In this document: piece after piece, positions 53,697-63,025 of the stretch
Numbering within the stretch: the stretch's first letter is position 1
Layout of the letters: each line of letters opens with the position of its first letter
NCBI GenBank assembly: GCA_017438845.1
Contig: JAFRUO010000029.1
Span: 62,001 to 126,000, forward strand
Direction: 5' to 3'
DNA length: 64,000 bases
Origin: Clostridia bacterium
GTDB lineage: Bacteria > Bacillota > Clostridia > Oscillospirales > Acutalibacteraceae
Notes under the pieces: generated by a model
The model's database searches: none
What the model saw: only the letters and a program-made list of their open reading frames with translations
Told to the model about the DNA's origin: nothing
Program-made: the position numbers and the translations under genes

Positions 53697-54470
53697 TCAC
53701 TGCACGCCGCCTTCGTTGTCAATCTGCGTTTCGCCGAAGGCAGAGGCATCAGCCAAGCCCTTTTCAATCGCATACCTTTTAAGGTTTTCGTAGTACATTG
53801 CCCTTGCGGTAAGCTTGTACGGCAGAACGTAGATGTTAAGAATACCCGCAGTCATCGAACAGAGCATATCCCAGCCGATAAAGCTTAAATCAAGCATAAA
53901 CAGCTCGGATTTGTGTCCGTCGGTTATCAGCTTTGAAAGCTTTCTCGCCTGATCGCCCGTGATATAGCGATTGTCGCCTACGATATACGGAACCATATAG
54001 TACTGATAATATTTAATTATGCCGGGAACAATAAGCAAAAAGCAGAAAAGCGCCTCAATAAGTCCCGTAACAAAGCCGATACCGAGATACCTTCCAAAAC
54101 TGTTTTTCAGGTCGGTATAAGCCGCAGAATAGGGATAGCTTACGTTATTCCTCAGACATTTTAAAAAGTAAATTGTAACAGCGAACTGTACGGGAATAAG
54201 TAAAATCTCAACAACCGACTGGAGCGACTGAACAATACTCATCGGCGCCGTAACGTACGGATCCCTCAGCGCCTCCGCAAGCCTCTCAAAGTCCTGAACC
54301 GTGTCCAGGCTTATTTCAAAATTAAAACCGAAAAATCTGTAGGAAAGCGAAAACAAAAACGGGAAAACAATAATCGGTAACAGTACCATAATCCAGTTTC
54401 CGTAATCCTTGTATAAATTAATGTTGTACTTCGCTTCCTCTTTAATTGCTGCTCTGTTAAGCACGGGCAT
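53697..54470 (-). CDS. DUF975 family multi-pass membrane protein
   Basis: 257 residues. Hydrophobic helices around 28-48, 85-110, 125-152 and 190-215. The block FCFLLIVPGIIKYYQYYMVPYIVGDN (in two parts, about 140-165) and QARKLSKLITDGHKSELF are typical of DUF975, a family of unknown function abundant in Clostridia. AAGGAGG overlaps the cysS stop, so it is co-translated with cysS. Confidence 0.78.
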   Translation of the reverse strand: MPVLNRAAIKEEAKYNINLYKDYGNWIMVLLPIIVFPFLFSLSYRFFGFNFEISLDTVQDFERLAEALRDPYVTAPMSIVQSLQSVVEILLIPVQFAVTIYFLKCLRNNVSYPYSAAYTDLKNSFGRYLGIGFVTGLIEALFCFLLIVPGIIKYYQYYMVPYIVGDNRYITGDQARKLSKLITDGHKSELFMLDLSFIGWDMLCSMTAGILNIYVLPYKLTARAMYYENLKRYAIEKGLADASAFGETQIDNEGGVQ

Positions 54471-54482
54471 AGTATTTCCTCC

Positions 54483-55883
54483 TTATTCTCTGTGCCATTT
54501 AACACCCTGAGGGGTGTCCTCAAGGATTATTCCCTGAGCCTTCAGCTCGTCTCTGATTCTGTCCGATTCCGCCCAGTTTTTCTCCTGCCTCGCCTTAGTG
54601 CGAAGCTCGATAAGCTTTTCTATTTCGCTGTCAAGGTCGGCTTCGGCATTTCTGTTATAAACAAGACCGAGCACGCCCGAAAGCTCGTCAAAAAGCCCTG
54701 CGGCAAAGCTTATTAATTCCTTACTGCCCGAGCCGAGAACATTTACGTTGATGTCCTTAACAAGCTCAAACAGCGCGGCAATACCGTCGGCGGTGTTTAG
54801 GTCGTCATCCATAGCCTCAACAAACTGCTCACGTCTTTTTGAAAGCTGAGCCTTGATTTCGTCAAGGTTGTCGGGTGTGGTTTCCTCTGCGCTCGAAAGC
54901 TCAAAGTCAAGAGAATCACGGCAGTTATAAAGTCTTTGAAGCGCCGCCTTGCACTGCTCGATAATATCAACGCTGTAGTTGATAGGGCTTCTGTAATGCG
55001 AGGAAATCATAAGGTATCTTATCGGCTCATAGCCGTATTTTTCCGCAACGTCACGCACGGTAAAGAAATTGCCGAGCGACTTTGACATCTTTACATTGTC
55101 AACATTGATATATCCGTTGTGCATCCAGTAGTTTGCAAACGGCACGCCGTTACAGCATTCGGACTGAGCAATTTCATTTTCATGGTGCGGGAAGATAAGG
55201 TCCTGACCGCCGCAGTGGATGTCGATAGTCTTGCCGAGGTATCTGCCTGCCATAGCCGAGCACTCAATGTGCCAGCCGGGTCTGCCCTTTCCCCACGGAG
55301 AATCCCAGCTCGGCTCACCGGGCTTTGCGCCCTTCCAGAGTGCAAAATCCATAGGCTCCTTTTTAAGCTCTCCGATGTTGATTCTCGCTCCTGCCTCAAG
55401 GTCCTCAAGCGGCTGATGCGAAAGCTTGCCGTATTCGTCAAACTTTTTCGGGCTGAAATAAACGTCGCCGTTTTCTACGGGGTATGCATAGCCCTTTTCA
55501 ACAAGCGTGCTGATAATATTTATAATCTCGTCAATGTTTTCGGTCGCCTTCGGGTGATATGTCGCCTCACGGAAATTCATGCCCTTGACATCGGTCCAGA
55601 ATTCCTCAATGTATTTTTCGGAAACCGTTTTGTAGTCGGTGCCGTCCTCAATCGCCTTCTTAATTATTTTGTCGTCAATGTCGGTAAAATTCTGGACAAA
55701 GGTTACCTTATAGCCTCTGTACTCAAGGTAACGCCTGAGCGTGTCAAAAACACAAATCGGACGGGCGTTGCCGATATGGATGTAGTTGTATACCGTCGGG
55801 CCGCAGGCATAGATTTTAACCTCGCCGGGCGTAATGGTTTTAAGCTCTTCCTTTTTTCTTGTAAGAGTGTTATAAATTATCAT
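54483..55883 (-). CDS. cysS: Cysteinyl-tRNA synthetase
   Basis: 466 residues. Zinc ligands Cys in YACGPTVYN (about 27), Cys in WHIECSAM (about 207) and His/Glu in IFPHHENE (about 236). The class I signatures are HIGN (HIGH variant, about 36-39) and KMSKSLGN (about 264). The gene overlaps the cysE stop by 4 bases and shares the cysteine T-box, so charging and synthesis of cysteine are co-regulated. Confidence 0.96.
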   Translation of the reverse strand: MIIYNTLTRKKEELKTITPGEVKIYACGPTVYNYIHIGNARPICVFDTLRRYLEYRGYKVTFVQNFTDIDDKIIKKAIEDGTDYKTVSEKYIEEFWTDVKGMNFREATYHPKATENIDEIINIISTLVEKGYAYPVENGDVYFSPKKFDEYGKLSHQPLEDLEAGARINIGELKKEPMDFALWKGAKPGEPSWDSPWGKGRPGWHIECSAMAGRYLGKTIDIHCGGQDLIFPHHENEIAQSECCNGVPFANYWMHNGYINVDNVKMSKSLGNFFTVRDVAEKYGYEPIRYLMISSHYRSPINYSVDIIEQCKAALQRLYNCRDSLDFELSSAEETTPDNLDEIKAQLSKRREQFVEAMDDDLNTADGIAALFELVKDINVNVLGSGSKELISFAAGLFDELSGVLGLVYNRNAEADLDSEIEKLIELRTKARQEKNWAESDRIRDELKAQGIILEDTPQGVKWHRE

Positions 55884-56515
55884 TTTTCTTCCTCCGAATT
55901 AATCTTCTTTTCAAGTAAGTCAATACGTCTGCGCATATAGCAAAGCTCCTGCTCAATCGGGTCGGGAATATGAATCTGGTCAAGCTTGTCGACACGGATA
56001 CCGTCCTGCTTAACAACCCTTGCGGGCACGCCGACCGCCGTACAGTTGGGCGGTATCTCCTCAAGCACAACTGCGCCTGCGGCAATGTTTGAGTTGTCGC
56101 CGACCTTAAACGGGCCGAGCACCTTTGCGCCTGCGCCTACCATAACGCCGTTGCCGATTGTGGGATGACGTTTGCCGATGTCCTTGCCCGTACCGCCGAG
56201 GGTTACGCCCTGATAAAGCGTAACGTCGTCGCCGATTTCGGTGGTTTCGCCTATTACAACGCCCGTGCCGTGGTCGATAAAGAATCTTTTTCCTATTTTT
56301 GCGGCAGGGTGAATTTCGATGCCCGTCTTTTTTACCGCCCTTTGCGATACGGCTCTTGCGAGGAATCTGTGATTGTGCTCCCACAGCCAATGCGCTCTGC
56401 GATACATCCGTATAGCTTTAAGCCCGGGATACAGGAACATTATTTCCGCCGCCGATTTCGCCGCAGGGTCACGGTCACGTACAGTTTGTATATCCTCTTT
56501 GATTATTTTAAACAT
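55880..56515 (-). CDS. cysE: Serine O-acetyltransferase
   Basis: 211 residues from ATG 56515 (GGAGG 4 bases upstream); longer frames run into the T-box. Left-handed parallel beta-helix with hexapeptide repeats: GIEIHPAAKIGKRFFIDHGTG (two parts, about 65-85), VTLYQGVTLGGTG and VPARVV. Catalytic His and Asp fall in IDHG. It makes O-acetylserine, the carbon donor for cysteine. First gene after the Cys T-box. Confidence 0.94.
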   Translation of the reverse strand: MFKIIKEDIQTVRDRDPAAKSAAEIMFLYPGLKAIRMYRRAHWLWEHNHRFLARAVSQRAVKKTGIEIHPAAKIGKRFFIDHGTGVVIGETTEIGDDVTLYQGVTLGGTGKDIGKRHPTIGNGVMVGAGAKVLGPFKVGDNSNIAAGAVVLEEIPPNCTAVGVPARVVKQDGIRVDKLDQIHIPDPIEQELCYMRRRIDLLEKKINSEEEK

Positions 56516-56522
56516 ATATCCT

Positions 56523-56754
56523 CCAATAAAAAATACCCTCGGCTTTACAAGACCGAAGGCGATTAGTCGCGGTTCCACTTCGCTTTATAGCTTTAAGACC
56601 TGTAACGCGGTCAGACGTGCAGAGATACTGTATTCCCCCTGCCTGCTCATGAGTGCACTTCGCAATTTCCCGCACCGGGACGCTTACAGCCGACGACGTC
56701 CGTTCTCTGTGATGCGCTAAAAAAACTACTCTCTCATTCGTAGCATTTTACTTT
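56523..56754 (-). promoter_or_regulatory. T-box riboswitch, cysteine specifier
   Basis: On the - strand GTGGAACCGCG (T-box, 56568-56578) is followed by a terminator CCTTCGG-N10-CCGAGGG and TATTTTTT (56523-56557). The stem I specifier loop reads GCGAAG-TGC-AC with TGC, Cys, at 56656-56658. TATAAT with TGA extension at 56761-56766 is the -10 of its promoter. Uncharged tRNA-Cys should turn on cysE-cysS. Confidence 0.9.
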
Positions 56755-56792
56755 CTTTATATTATATCATACTTTTTCGGATTTTGCACCTA

Positions 56793-57362
56793 TTATTTTG
56801 AAAAATCTATAACTTTTACGCTGTCCTTGATATATACCGCACCCGAAACGACTGTCAGCACGGCGCAAATCCACATAAGACATGAGGAAATTGCATTTAC
56901 CGAGAACGGCAAAAAGCTAAGAAAGCCTTCAAACTGACACAAAAGCATAATAATAATTGTAAACACCATCTGGCATACGGTCTTAACCTTGCCCCAGTAG
57001 TTGGCAGGGATAACAACCCCGTCTGCGGCGGCTATGCTTCTTATGGATGTAATTGTAAATTCCCGTACAAGAATAACAAAAAGTACCCACGGGCTGCAAA
57101 GCCCCTCGCTCATAAAGCCGATAAGTGCGGCGGTTGTCAATATTTTGTCTGCAACGGGGTCAAGAAGCTTTCCGAAATTCGTAACCTCGTTATTTTTCCT
57201 TGCAAGATGTCCGTCAACAGCGTCCGTAATCGAGCCTGCGACAAAAATAATGCAGGCAATTAAAAACCTGTACGGCAAAGTTTTCCACAAAAACGCCGTA
57301 AGAAATACCGGCGTAATCAGAATCCTTGCAACCGTAAGTCTGTTAGGTACATTTAACCTCAT
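56793..57362 (-). CDS. pgsA: CDP-diacylglycerol-glycerol-3-phosphate 3-phosphatidyltransferase
   Basis: 189 residues, about four to five membrane helices. The CDP-alcohol phosphotransferase motif is seen as DAVDGHLARKNNEVTNFGKL followed by LDPVADK (about 47-73), with all four Asp and the AR pair. It makes phosphatidylglycerophosphate, the precursor of anionic phospholipids. Its ATG overlaps the rimO stop (ATGA). recA-recX-rimO-pgsA order is common in Clostridia. Confidence 0.93.
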   Translation of the reverse strand: MRLNVPNRLTVARILITPVFLTAFLWKTLPYRFLIACIIFVAGSITDAVDGHLARKNNEVTNFGKLLDPVADKILTTAALIGFMSEGLCSPWVLFVILVREFTITSIRSIAAADGVVIPANYWGKVKTVCQMVFTIIIMLLCQFEGFLSFLPFSVNAISSCLMWICAVLTVVSGAVYIKDSVKVIDFSK

Positions 57363-58687
57363 ACTATCTCTCCGATCAAATCGTATTCGTTTGTACCCAT
57401 TACCTCAACGTCAACAAAATCCCCTTCATTAAGCTCGAAAGGACAGGTGAAATTAATCACGCCGTCAATCTCGGGCGCATCCCTCCAGGTGCGTCCGAAA
57501 TATGTGTCGGTATAAGGGTCGTAGCCCTCAACAACGGTCCTTAAAACCTTGCCGACAAGACTGTCGTTATTTTTTTCAACTATTCTGTACTGCTGCTCCA
57601 TAATCACATCGCTTCGCCTTTGCTTAACGTCGTCGTCAAGCTGGTCGGGGAGCCTTGCCGCAGCGGTCCCCTCCTCCTGCGAATAGCAGAAGCAGCCGAG
57701 CCTGTCGAATTTTGCCTTTTCGACAAAATCGGACAGTATTTCAAAGCTTTCCTCGGTTTCGCCCGGGAAGCCCGTTATCAAGGTAGTTCTTACCACAGCG
57801 TCCGGCAGCTCGCTTCTGATTTTTCCTACAAGCCCAAGCAGCGACTCGCTGTTGCCCTTTCGGTTCATAAGCTTTAGTATTTTTTCGTCCGCATGCTGCA
57901 TGGGAAGGTCAAAATAATTAAGAAGCTTTTTGTTACTTTTAAACACGCCGATAAGCTCGTCGGTAACCCTTTCGGGGTAAATATAAAGCACCCTTATCCA
58001 CTCAAGAGCTTCGATTTTGCAAAGCGCCGCAAGCAGTGCCGCAAGTGCAGGCTTGCCGTACAAATCCTCGCCGTACCTGCCCGTGTCCTGAGCTATAACA
58101 ATCAGCTCCTTAACTCCCGAGGCGGCAAGCTGCTGAGCCTCTTTTAAAATGCTTTCGGGCGCACGTGAACGGAAGGGCCCTCTGATTTTCGGAATTGCAC
58201 AGTAGGTGCAGTTGTTTGAACAGCCTTCGGCAATTTTGATATAAGCATAGTAAGGGGGAGTGGTCAGAAGCCTTTCGGAATCAATCGGAAGACAGGTTTT
58301 TTCGCCGAAGCTCTCAAGCGTTTCATCACTTTGGAGAACCTCATCGACAAGCGAAACTATGTCCTTGTTTGAGCCGATACCGATAACCGCATCAACCTCG
58401 GGCATATCCTCAAGTATTTCCTCACGGTAACGTTCGGCAAGACAGCCGGTGACAATAATTTTGCCGATTAACCCCTCTTTTTTCAGCTCCGCCATATCAA
58501 GAATATTCTCGATGGCCTCCTTCTTTGCGTCCTCAATAAAGCCGCAGGTATTGATAATAACGGCGTCTGCGCCGTCTACATCGTCACAGATGATATAGCC
58601 GTTCTTCGCAAGTGAAGCCAGCATTATTTCTGCGTCTATCTGGTTCTTTGAACATCCGAGGGAAATCATCCCGATTTTTTTACTCAT
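57359..58687 (-). CDS. rimO: Ribosomal protein S12 methylthiotransferase RimO
   Basis: 442 residues from ATG 58687 with GGAG 6 bases upstream, overlapping the recX stop. The N-terminal UPF0004 domain has three Cys (SLGCSKNQ, NTCGFIEDA, VTGCLAERY). The radical SAM cluster is CSNNCTYC (about 148). A C-terminal TRAM domain ends the protein. It adds a methylthio group to an Asp of S12; RimO is preferred over MiaB because of the short CSKNQ start and TRAM form. Confidence 0.92.
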   Translation of the reverse strand: MSKKIGMISLGCSKNQIDAEIMLASLAKNGYIICDDVDGADAVIINTCGFIEDAKKEAIENILDMAELKKEGLIGKIIVTGCLAERYREEILEDMPEVDAVIGIGSNKDIVSLVDEVLQSDETLESFGEKTCLPIDSERLLTTPPYYAYIKIAEGCSNNCTYCAIPKIRGPFRSRAPESILKEAQQLAASGVKELIVIAQDTGRYGEDLYGKPALAALLAALCKIEALEWIRVLYIYPERVTDELIGVFKSNKKLLNYFDLPMQHADEKILKLMNRKGNSESLLGLVGKIRSELPDAVVRTTLITGFPGETEESFEILSDFVEKAKFDRLGCFCYSQEEGTAAARLPDQLDDDVKQRRSDVIMEQQYRIVEKNNDSLVGKVLRTVVEGYDPYTDTYFGRTWRDAPEIDGVINFTCPFELNEGDFVDVEVMGTNEYDLIGEIV

Positions 58688-59306
58688 AGCTTTCTCCGTC
58701 CGCACTTTCGCACTGCACCTGCCCGAGCGCCTTTCTGATGTCGGAATACGAATAGCCCATTCTCAGAAGTGCGTTAATCGTTCTGTTAATGTTTTTCTCA
58801 TCGGACAGTTTGCTTTTATATTTCGTGTTTAACAATAATATAATACGATTATATTCCTCTTTGTCAAGTGAGTCCACGGCATTTTTTGCAGTCTCCGAGT
58901 CAATTCCCTTCGCCTTGAGCTCAAGAAGTATTCTTTTAGGAGCGTATTTTTTCCTTTCGTAAAGCTCTGCGGCATAGGCTTCCGCAAAGCGCGAGTCGTC
59001 AATAAGCCTGAGCTGCTCCAGCTTGTCTGCCGCATACTGAGCCGCCTCCTCGGGAAAGTCCTTTAAGAGCTTAGTTACCAGCTCCTTTTTGGAATGCTGA
59101 CGTCTGTCGAGCAGCCTTGAACCCTTCAAAAAAGCACGACGGGAGTTGACGCAGCCTTCAAGCTGCGCCAACCCCTCGTTATCAATTTCTTTTAAATTAT
59201 GCCATTTTTCGGAAAACCAGAAATTACTGTCGCAGGTCATACGGTATTCGTCGTCAATATAAATATGTATTTTACCTGCTTTTCCGTTTTTTACACTCAG
59301 CTTCAT
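58680..59306 (-). CDS. recX: Regulatory protein RecX
   Basis: 208 residues. [20 protein letters not shown] and [30 protein letters not shown] (shown in parts) are the three-helix repeats of RecX, which caps RecA filaments. ATG 59306 overlaps the recA stop by four bases, so expression follows recA. Confidence 0.92.
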   Translation of the reverse strand: MKLSVKNGKAGKIHIYIDDEYRMTCDSNFWFSEKWHNLKEIDNEGLAQLEGCVNSRRAFLKGSRLLDRRQHSKKELVTKLLKDFPEEAAQYAADKLEQLRLIDDSRFAEAYAAELYERKKYAPKRILLELKAKGIDSETAKNAVDSLDKEEYNRIILLLNTKYKSKLSDEKNINRTINALLRMGYSYSDIRKALGQVQCESADGESYE

Positions 59307-60445
59307 TCGTCGTCGTCAACCATTACGTCAATCTTTGCTCTTGCCGCATCCTTAGTTGTTTCAACGGGTCTGTAAGCAATAACCTCGTCTGACAGGTCGT
59401 CCGAGGCATCCTCCTTGCTCTTTTGCTCAAAGAGCTTGGTGCGGATTTTGTTTTCAACCTCAGCCGCAACATCGGGGTTGTCCTTGAGATAGTTCTTGGT
59501 GTTCTCTCTGCCCTGGCCGATTCTCTGCTCGCCGTATGAGAACCAGGCGCCGCTTTTTCTGATTATGTCCATATTAACCGCCATGTCAACAAGCTCGCTC
59601 TCGTGTGAAATACCCTCGCCGAACATGATGTCAAACTCAGCAACCTTGAAAGGAGGAGCAACCTTGTTTTTAACGATTTTAACCTTTGTGTGCGAGCCGA
59701 TGAACTCTCCGTTAGTGCCCTTTAAGGATTCGGTTCTTCTGACGTCCATTCTGATTGTAGCGTAGAATTTTAGTGCTCTGCCGCCGGTGGTGGTTTCGGG
59801 ATTCCCGAACACAACGCCGACCTTTTCACGCAGCTGGTTGATAAAAATAATAATGGTATTTGACTTGGAAATAACGCCGGCAAGCTTTCTCATCGCCTGC
59901 GACATAAGTCTTGCGTGAGCGCCCATGTGGCTGTCGCCCATTTCACCGTCGATTTCCGCTCTCGGTACAAGAGCCGCAACAGAGTCAACTACGATTACGT
60001 CAAGCGCACCCGAGCGTGCAAGAGCCTCAACAATTTCAAGCGCCTGCTCGCCGTCGTCGGGCTGAGAAACGAGAAGGGAGTCAACGTCTACGCCCAGAGC
60101 CGCCGCATAAACGGGGTCAAGCGCATGCTCGGCGTCGACAAACGCCGCTTCGCCGCCTGCTTTCTGAGCTTCGGCAACCGCATGAAGCGCAAGCGTTGTT
60201 TTACCCGAGGACTCGGGACCGTATATTTCGATTATTCTGCCCTTGGGGAAGCCGCCGATTCCCGTTGCCGCGTCAAGCGCAAGCGAACCTGTGGAAATCG
60301 CCTCGACATTGAGCCCGCCGTTTTCGCCTAGTCTCATAATAGCGCCCTCGCCGTATTTCTTTTCTATCTGAGTAAGCGCTGTTTCAAGTGCCTTCTTTTT
60401 GTTGTCGTTTAAGCCTGTTTTGTTTGCGTTTGCCTTAGTTGCCAT
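59303..60445 (-). CDS. recA: Recombinase RecA
   Basis: 380 residues. Walker [10 protein letters not shown] (about 72), [20 protein letters not shown] (about 147), [10 protein letters not shown] and GGRALKFY are invariant blocks. It mediates strand exchange and triggers LexA cleavage. The C-terminal tail is Asp-rich (VMVDDDE). A LexA box lies 17 bases upstream of the ATG. Confidence 0.98.
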   Translation of the reverse strand: MATKANANKTGLNDNKKKALETALTQIEKKYGEGAIMRLGENGGLNVEAISTGSLALDAATGIGGFPKGRIIEIYGPESSGKTTLALHAVAEAQKAGGEAAFVDAEHALDPVYAAALGVDVDSLLVSQPDDGEQALEIVEALARSGALDVIVVDSVAALVPRAEIDGEMGDSHMGAHARLMSQAMRKLAGVISKSNTIIIFINQLREKVGVVFGNPETTTGGRALKFYATIRMDVRRTESLKGTNGEFIGSHTKVKIVKNKVAPPFKVAEFDIMFGEGISHESELVDMAVNMDIIRKSGAWFSYGEQRIGQGRENTKNYLKDNPDVAAEVENKIRTKLFEQKSKEDASDDLSDEVIAYRPVETTKDAARAKIDVMVDDDE

Positions 60446-60461
60446 ATTAATACCTCTCAGT

Positions 60462-60475
60462 CGTACATTTGTTCG
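60462..60475 (-). promoter_or_regulatory. LexA (SOS) box of recA
   Basis: CGAACAAATGTACG on the - strand matches the Bacillus-type CGAAC-N4-GTTCG with one mismatch. It covers the inferred start site of the recA promoter. Confidence 0.78.
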
Positions 60476-60483
60476 TTTTCTAA

Positions 60484-60512
60484 ATTATATATTATATATT
60501 CAAAAAATGCAA
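60484..60512 (-). promoter_or_regulatory. Sigma-A promoter of recA
   Basis: On the - strand TTGCAT (60507-60512), 17-base spacer, TATAAT (60484-60489). The LexA box starts 8 bases downstream. Confidence 0.7.
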
Positions 60513-60613
60513 GTGCTTTTTTCCGAAATTTTTAAAATTGCCCGTGTTTCGCGCATAAAAGTACAATTAACAGCCCGTAAAAGAATAAATTTATACTTTT
60601 TTGCAAAAAACAC

Positions 60614-60642
60614 TTGCTTTTATCAAAATATTCTGTTAAAAT
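60614..60642 (+). promoter_or_regulatory. Sigma-A promoter of rpmB
   Basis: TTGCTT (60614-60619), 17-base spacer, TAAAAT (60637-60642) with TGT before the -10, 36 bases before the ATG. Confidence 0.65.
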
Positions 60643-60678
60643 ACTGTCTGTTATTGATAAAAGGAGGTGCCTCGCACT

Positions 60679-60864
60679 ATGGCAAAATGTGAATTCTGCG
60701 GAAAAGACGTAGCTTTCGGCATCAAAGTTTCTCACTCACACAGACGTTCCAACAGAACATGGAAGCCGAACGTAAAAAGAGTTAAGGCAATTGTTAATGG
60801 CTCTCCTAAAAGAGTTTATGCTTGCACTCGTTGCCTTCGTTCAGGCAAGGTTACAAGAGCTTAA
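60679..60864 (+). CDS. rpmB: 50S ribosomal protein L28
   Basis: 61 residues from ATG 60679 (AGGAGGTG upstream; an ATP-like ATG at 60667 has none). MAKCEFCGKDVAFG and RVYACTRCLRSGKV carry two CxxC pairs, the zinc-binding form of L28. Monocistronic, with its own promoter and terminator. Confidence 0.95.
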   Translation: MAKCEFCGKDVAFGIKVSHSHRRSNRTWKPNVKRVKAIVNGSPKRVYACTRCLRSGKVTRA

Positions 60865-60887
60865 CTTTGAAGAACTGAAAAAGAAAC

Positions 60888-60914
60888 ACGCTTACCCTTC
60901 GGTAAGCGTTTTTT
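60888..60914 (+). terminator. Intrinsic terminator after rpmB
   Basis: ACGCTTACC / GGTAAGCGT with loop CTTC, then TTTTT. Confidence 0.85.
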
Positions 60915-60937
60915 CTTTTTTGTTTTTTAAAAGCTTT

Positions 60938-61831
60938 TCACCTGCCGTCAAGGGAGCGTAGCCTTGCATTGACAGTGTTCAGAACATGCTTCTTGTCAGC
61001 AGACCAGAGAGGCGCTGTAAGAAGCTTTTTCGGTGCGTCGCCCGTTAGTCGGTGAATCACAATATTATTCGGAATCAGCTCAACGCATTTAACAAGCAGG
61101 TCCGTATACTCCTCAAGCGAAAGGACCTCAAACTCACCGTTTCGATACATCTGCTCAAGCTTTGTGCCTTTTAGCACATGCAGAAGCTGAAGCTTTATTC
61201 CGTCCGCCCCGCTTGCAACAACATACCTTACGCTTTGAAGCACCATCTCCACGGTTTCACCCGGAAGTCCCAAAATTAGATGCACAACGGTATTGATACC
61301 CTCCTGCTTTAACAGCCTGACGGCTCTGTCATAATCGCTTAACGGGTAACAGCGGTTTATAAGCTGTGCCGTGTTTTCGTGTATAGTCTGAAGCCCGAGT
61401 TCAACAAAGACAGGCTTAATGCGGTTAAGCTCGGAAAGAAGCGCTATCACCTCTTCGGGCAGACAGTCGGGACGTGTCGCAACCGAGACGGCGGCTATGC
61501 AGGGATTGTTAACAGCCTTACAGAATATTTCCCTGAGCCTCTCAACCGGGGCGTAGGTATTTGTAAAAGCCTGAAAATACGCAATAAAATGCTCGCCCGA
61601 AAACTTTGAGCGCACCTGCTTTTTCGCATTTTCTATCTGTACGTCAATGTCCTCGCAGGGTGCTTCGGAAAAATCACCGCTGCCGCCTGTCGAGCAAAAA
61701 ATACAGCCGCCCTTCCCCTTTGTGCCGTCACGGTTGGGGCAGGTAAAGCCTGCGTTAAGCGAAAGCTTATAAAGCTTTTCACCGAAACGCTCAAGAACAT
61801 ATTCATTAAAGGAATAATATACAGGAAACAT
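60938..61831 (-). CDS. Radical SAM protein of the YhcC / TIGR01212 family
   Basis: 297 residues. The cluster-binding cysteines are spaced CPNRDGTKGKGGCIFC (about residues 31-46), the long C-x12-C-x2-C spacing typical of this family. FVELGLQTIHENTA (about 140), HLILGLPGE and KLQLLHVLKGT (about 217) are further signatures. Function is unknown; relatives with histone-acetyltransferase-like Elp3 similarity act on tRNA or other substrates. GAGGTGAT precedes the ATG. Confidence 0.87.
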   Translation of the reverse strand: MFPVYYSFNEYVLERFGEKLYKLSLNAGFTCPNRDGTKGKGGCIFCSTGGSGDFSEAPCEDIDVQIENAKKQVRSKFSGEHFIAYFQAFTNTYAPVERLREIFCKAVNNPCIAAVSVATRPDCLPEEVIALLSELNRIKPVFVELGLQTIHENTAQLINRCYPLSDYDRAVRLLKQEGINTVVHLILGLPGETVEMVLQSVRYVVASGADGIKLQLLHVLKGTKLEQMYRNGEFEVLSLEEYTDLLVKCVELIPNNIVIHRLTGDAPKKLLTAPLWSADKKHVLNTVNARLRSLDGR

Positions 61832-61937
61832 TTAATCACCTCAACAATAATAACAGATTAGTTCATAATTCGCAAGAAATGTGTAAAACAGTTGCAAAAT
61901 TTTCTTAAATAAAGTAAAATATTATGGGTGATTTTGA

Positions 61938-62486
61938 GTGGTAGACAAAAACATGATTTCAACTATATCTCATATCCGCTTCGACCCTGCCTCTCCGAGT
62001 CGGGACGATTTGAATATTGAGGACATCGCCCATGCGCTTTCACTTATTACAAGAGCAAACGGACATTTTGACTGCTTTTATTCAGTTGCTTGCCACTGCA
62101 TAAACTGTGCAAAGGAAGCCAAGAGCCGCGGCTACACCGCAAGGGTACAGCTTCTCTGCCTGCTTCACGACGCCGCAGAGGCGTATATCGGCGATATGAC
62201 AAGGCCGTTAAAGAAAAAAATGCCCGTGTTCTCCGAAATTGAAAAAAAGTATCAGGATATTATTTTCCCCGCTTTTGTTTCCGAGGCTCTTACCGAGGCA
62301 GATTTTGAAAAGGCGAAAAATGTGGACGACTGTCTTTTGTACCATGAGTTTTTAACCTTTAACGGCGAGGCGCTGTTCGAAAATGCGCCGAAAATAAACA
62401 TTTCGGTCAGGGACGGAATTACCGACTTCAAGCAGACAAAGGAAGAATTTTTAAACTTGTATAAGGAACTCAGAGATGAATTATAA
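61938..62486 (+). CDS. HD-domain hydrolase, YfbR/5'-nucleotidase-like
   Basis: 182 residues from GTG 61938 with GGGTGA upstream; an ATG five codons on lacks a site. The metal-binding residues are His in FYSVACHCINCA (about 53), the HD pair in LLHDAAEAYIGDMTRPLK (about 77), and an Asp in NVDDCLLYHE (about 130). Short HD proteins of this type often remove phosphate from nucleotides. It overlaps the GtrA gene by 11 bases. Confidence 0.75.
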   Translation: MVDKNMISTISHIRFDPASPSRDDLNIEDIAHALSLITRANGHFDCFYSVACHCINCAKEAKSRGYTARVQLLCLLHDAAEAYIGDMTRPLKKKMPVFSEIEKKYQDIIFPAFVSEALTEADFEKAKNVDDCLLYHEFLTFNGEALFENAPKINISVRDGITDFKQTKEEFLNLYKELRDEL

Positions 62487-63024
62487 TAAAACGGAAAAGG
62501 AAAGCTTTTTTAAAAAACGAAGGCAGATAATTATTTATTTTTTGTGCTGTCTTCTCTGCTTTGCGGCAAACTGGACAGTATATACGCTGATGACCAAAGC
62601 GCTGCATGTCGATTTAAGCGAGGTCAGCGGAACGGGCAACGCCGTTTTCAGCGTTTTCTCGGGTAAGTCGGGCAGCAACCTTTACAAGCTGCTTGCCTGC
62701 ACGTTTACCGCCTGGACGGTAAACCTGCTGGTTTCTTTTACGACCAACAAAATGTGGGTATTTAAAAGCCGTGATTGGTCGCTAAGAGTAGTCGGCAGAG
62801 AGTTCCTCACCTTCCTCGGCGGGCATTTGTTTACGGGAGTAATCGACTGGTTCGGCACTCCGCTTCTTGTAATACTCGGGATGAAGGCGAAGTTCTTCGG
62901 CATCGAGGGGGCGGCGGCAAAGCTAACGGTAAACGTAATTATTATGTTCTTAAATTATTTTTTAAGCAAGCTTCTTGTTTTCAGAAAAAAGCATGAAAAA
63001 AATCTTCACACGGAGGAAGAATGA
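62476..63024 (+). CDS. GtrA-like membrane protein
   Basis: 182 residues with four predicted helices (about 18-40, 70-88, 108-130, 148-170), the GtrA layout. VSFTTNKMWVFKS and NYFLSKLLVFRK are the paired family motifs. GtrA proteins are thought to help flip lipid-linked sugars for wall or surface glycans. The loop at 45-65 is longer than usual. Its stop lies one base before the start codon region of the next gene. Confidence 0.8.
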   Translation: MNYNKTEKESFFKKRRQIIIYFLCCLLCFAANWTVYTLMTKALHVDLSEVSGTGNAVFSVFSGKSGSNLYKLLACTFTAWTVNLLVSFTTNKMWVFKSRDWSLRVVGREFLTFLGGHLFTGVIDWFGTPLLVILGMKAKFFGIEGAAAKLTVNVIIMFLNYFLSKLLVFRKKHEKNLHTEEE

Positions 63025-63025
63025 G

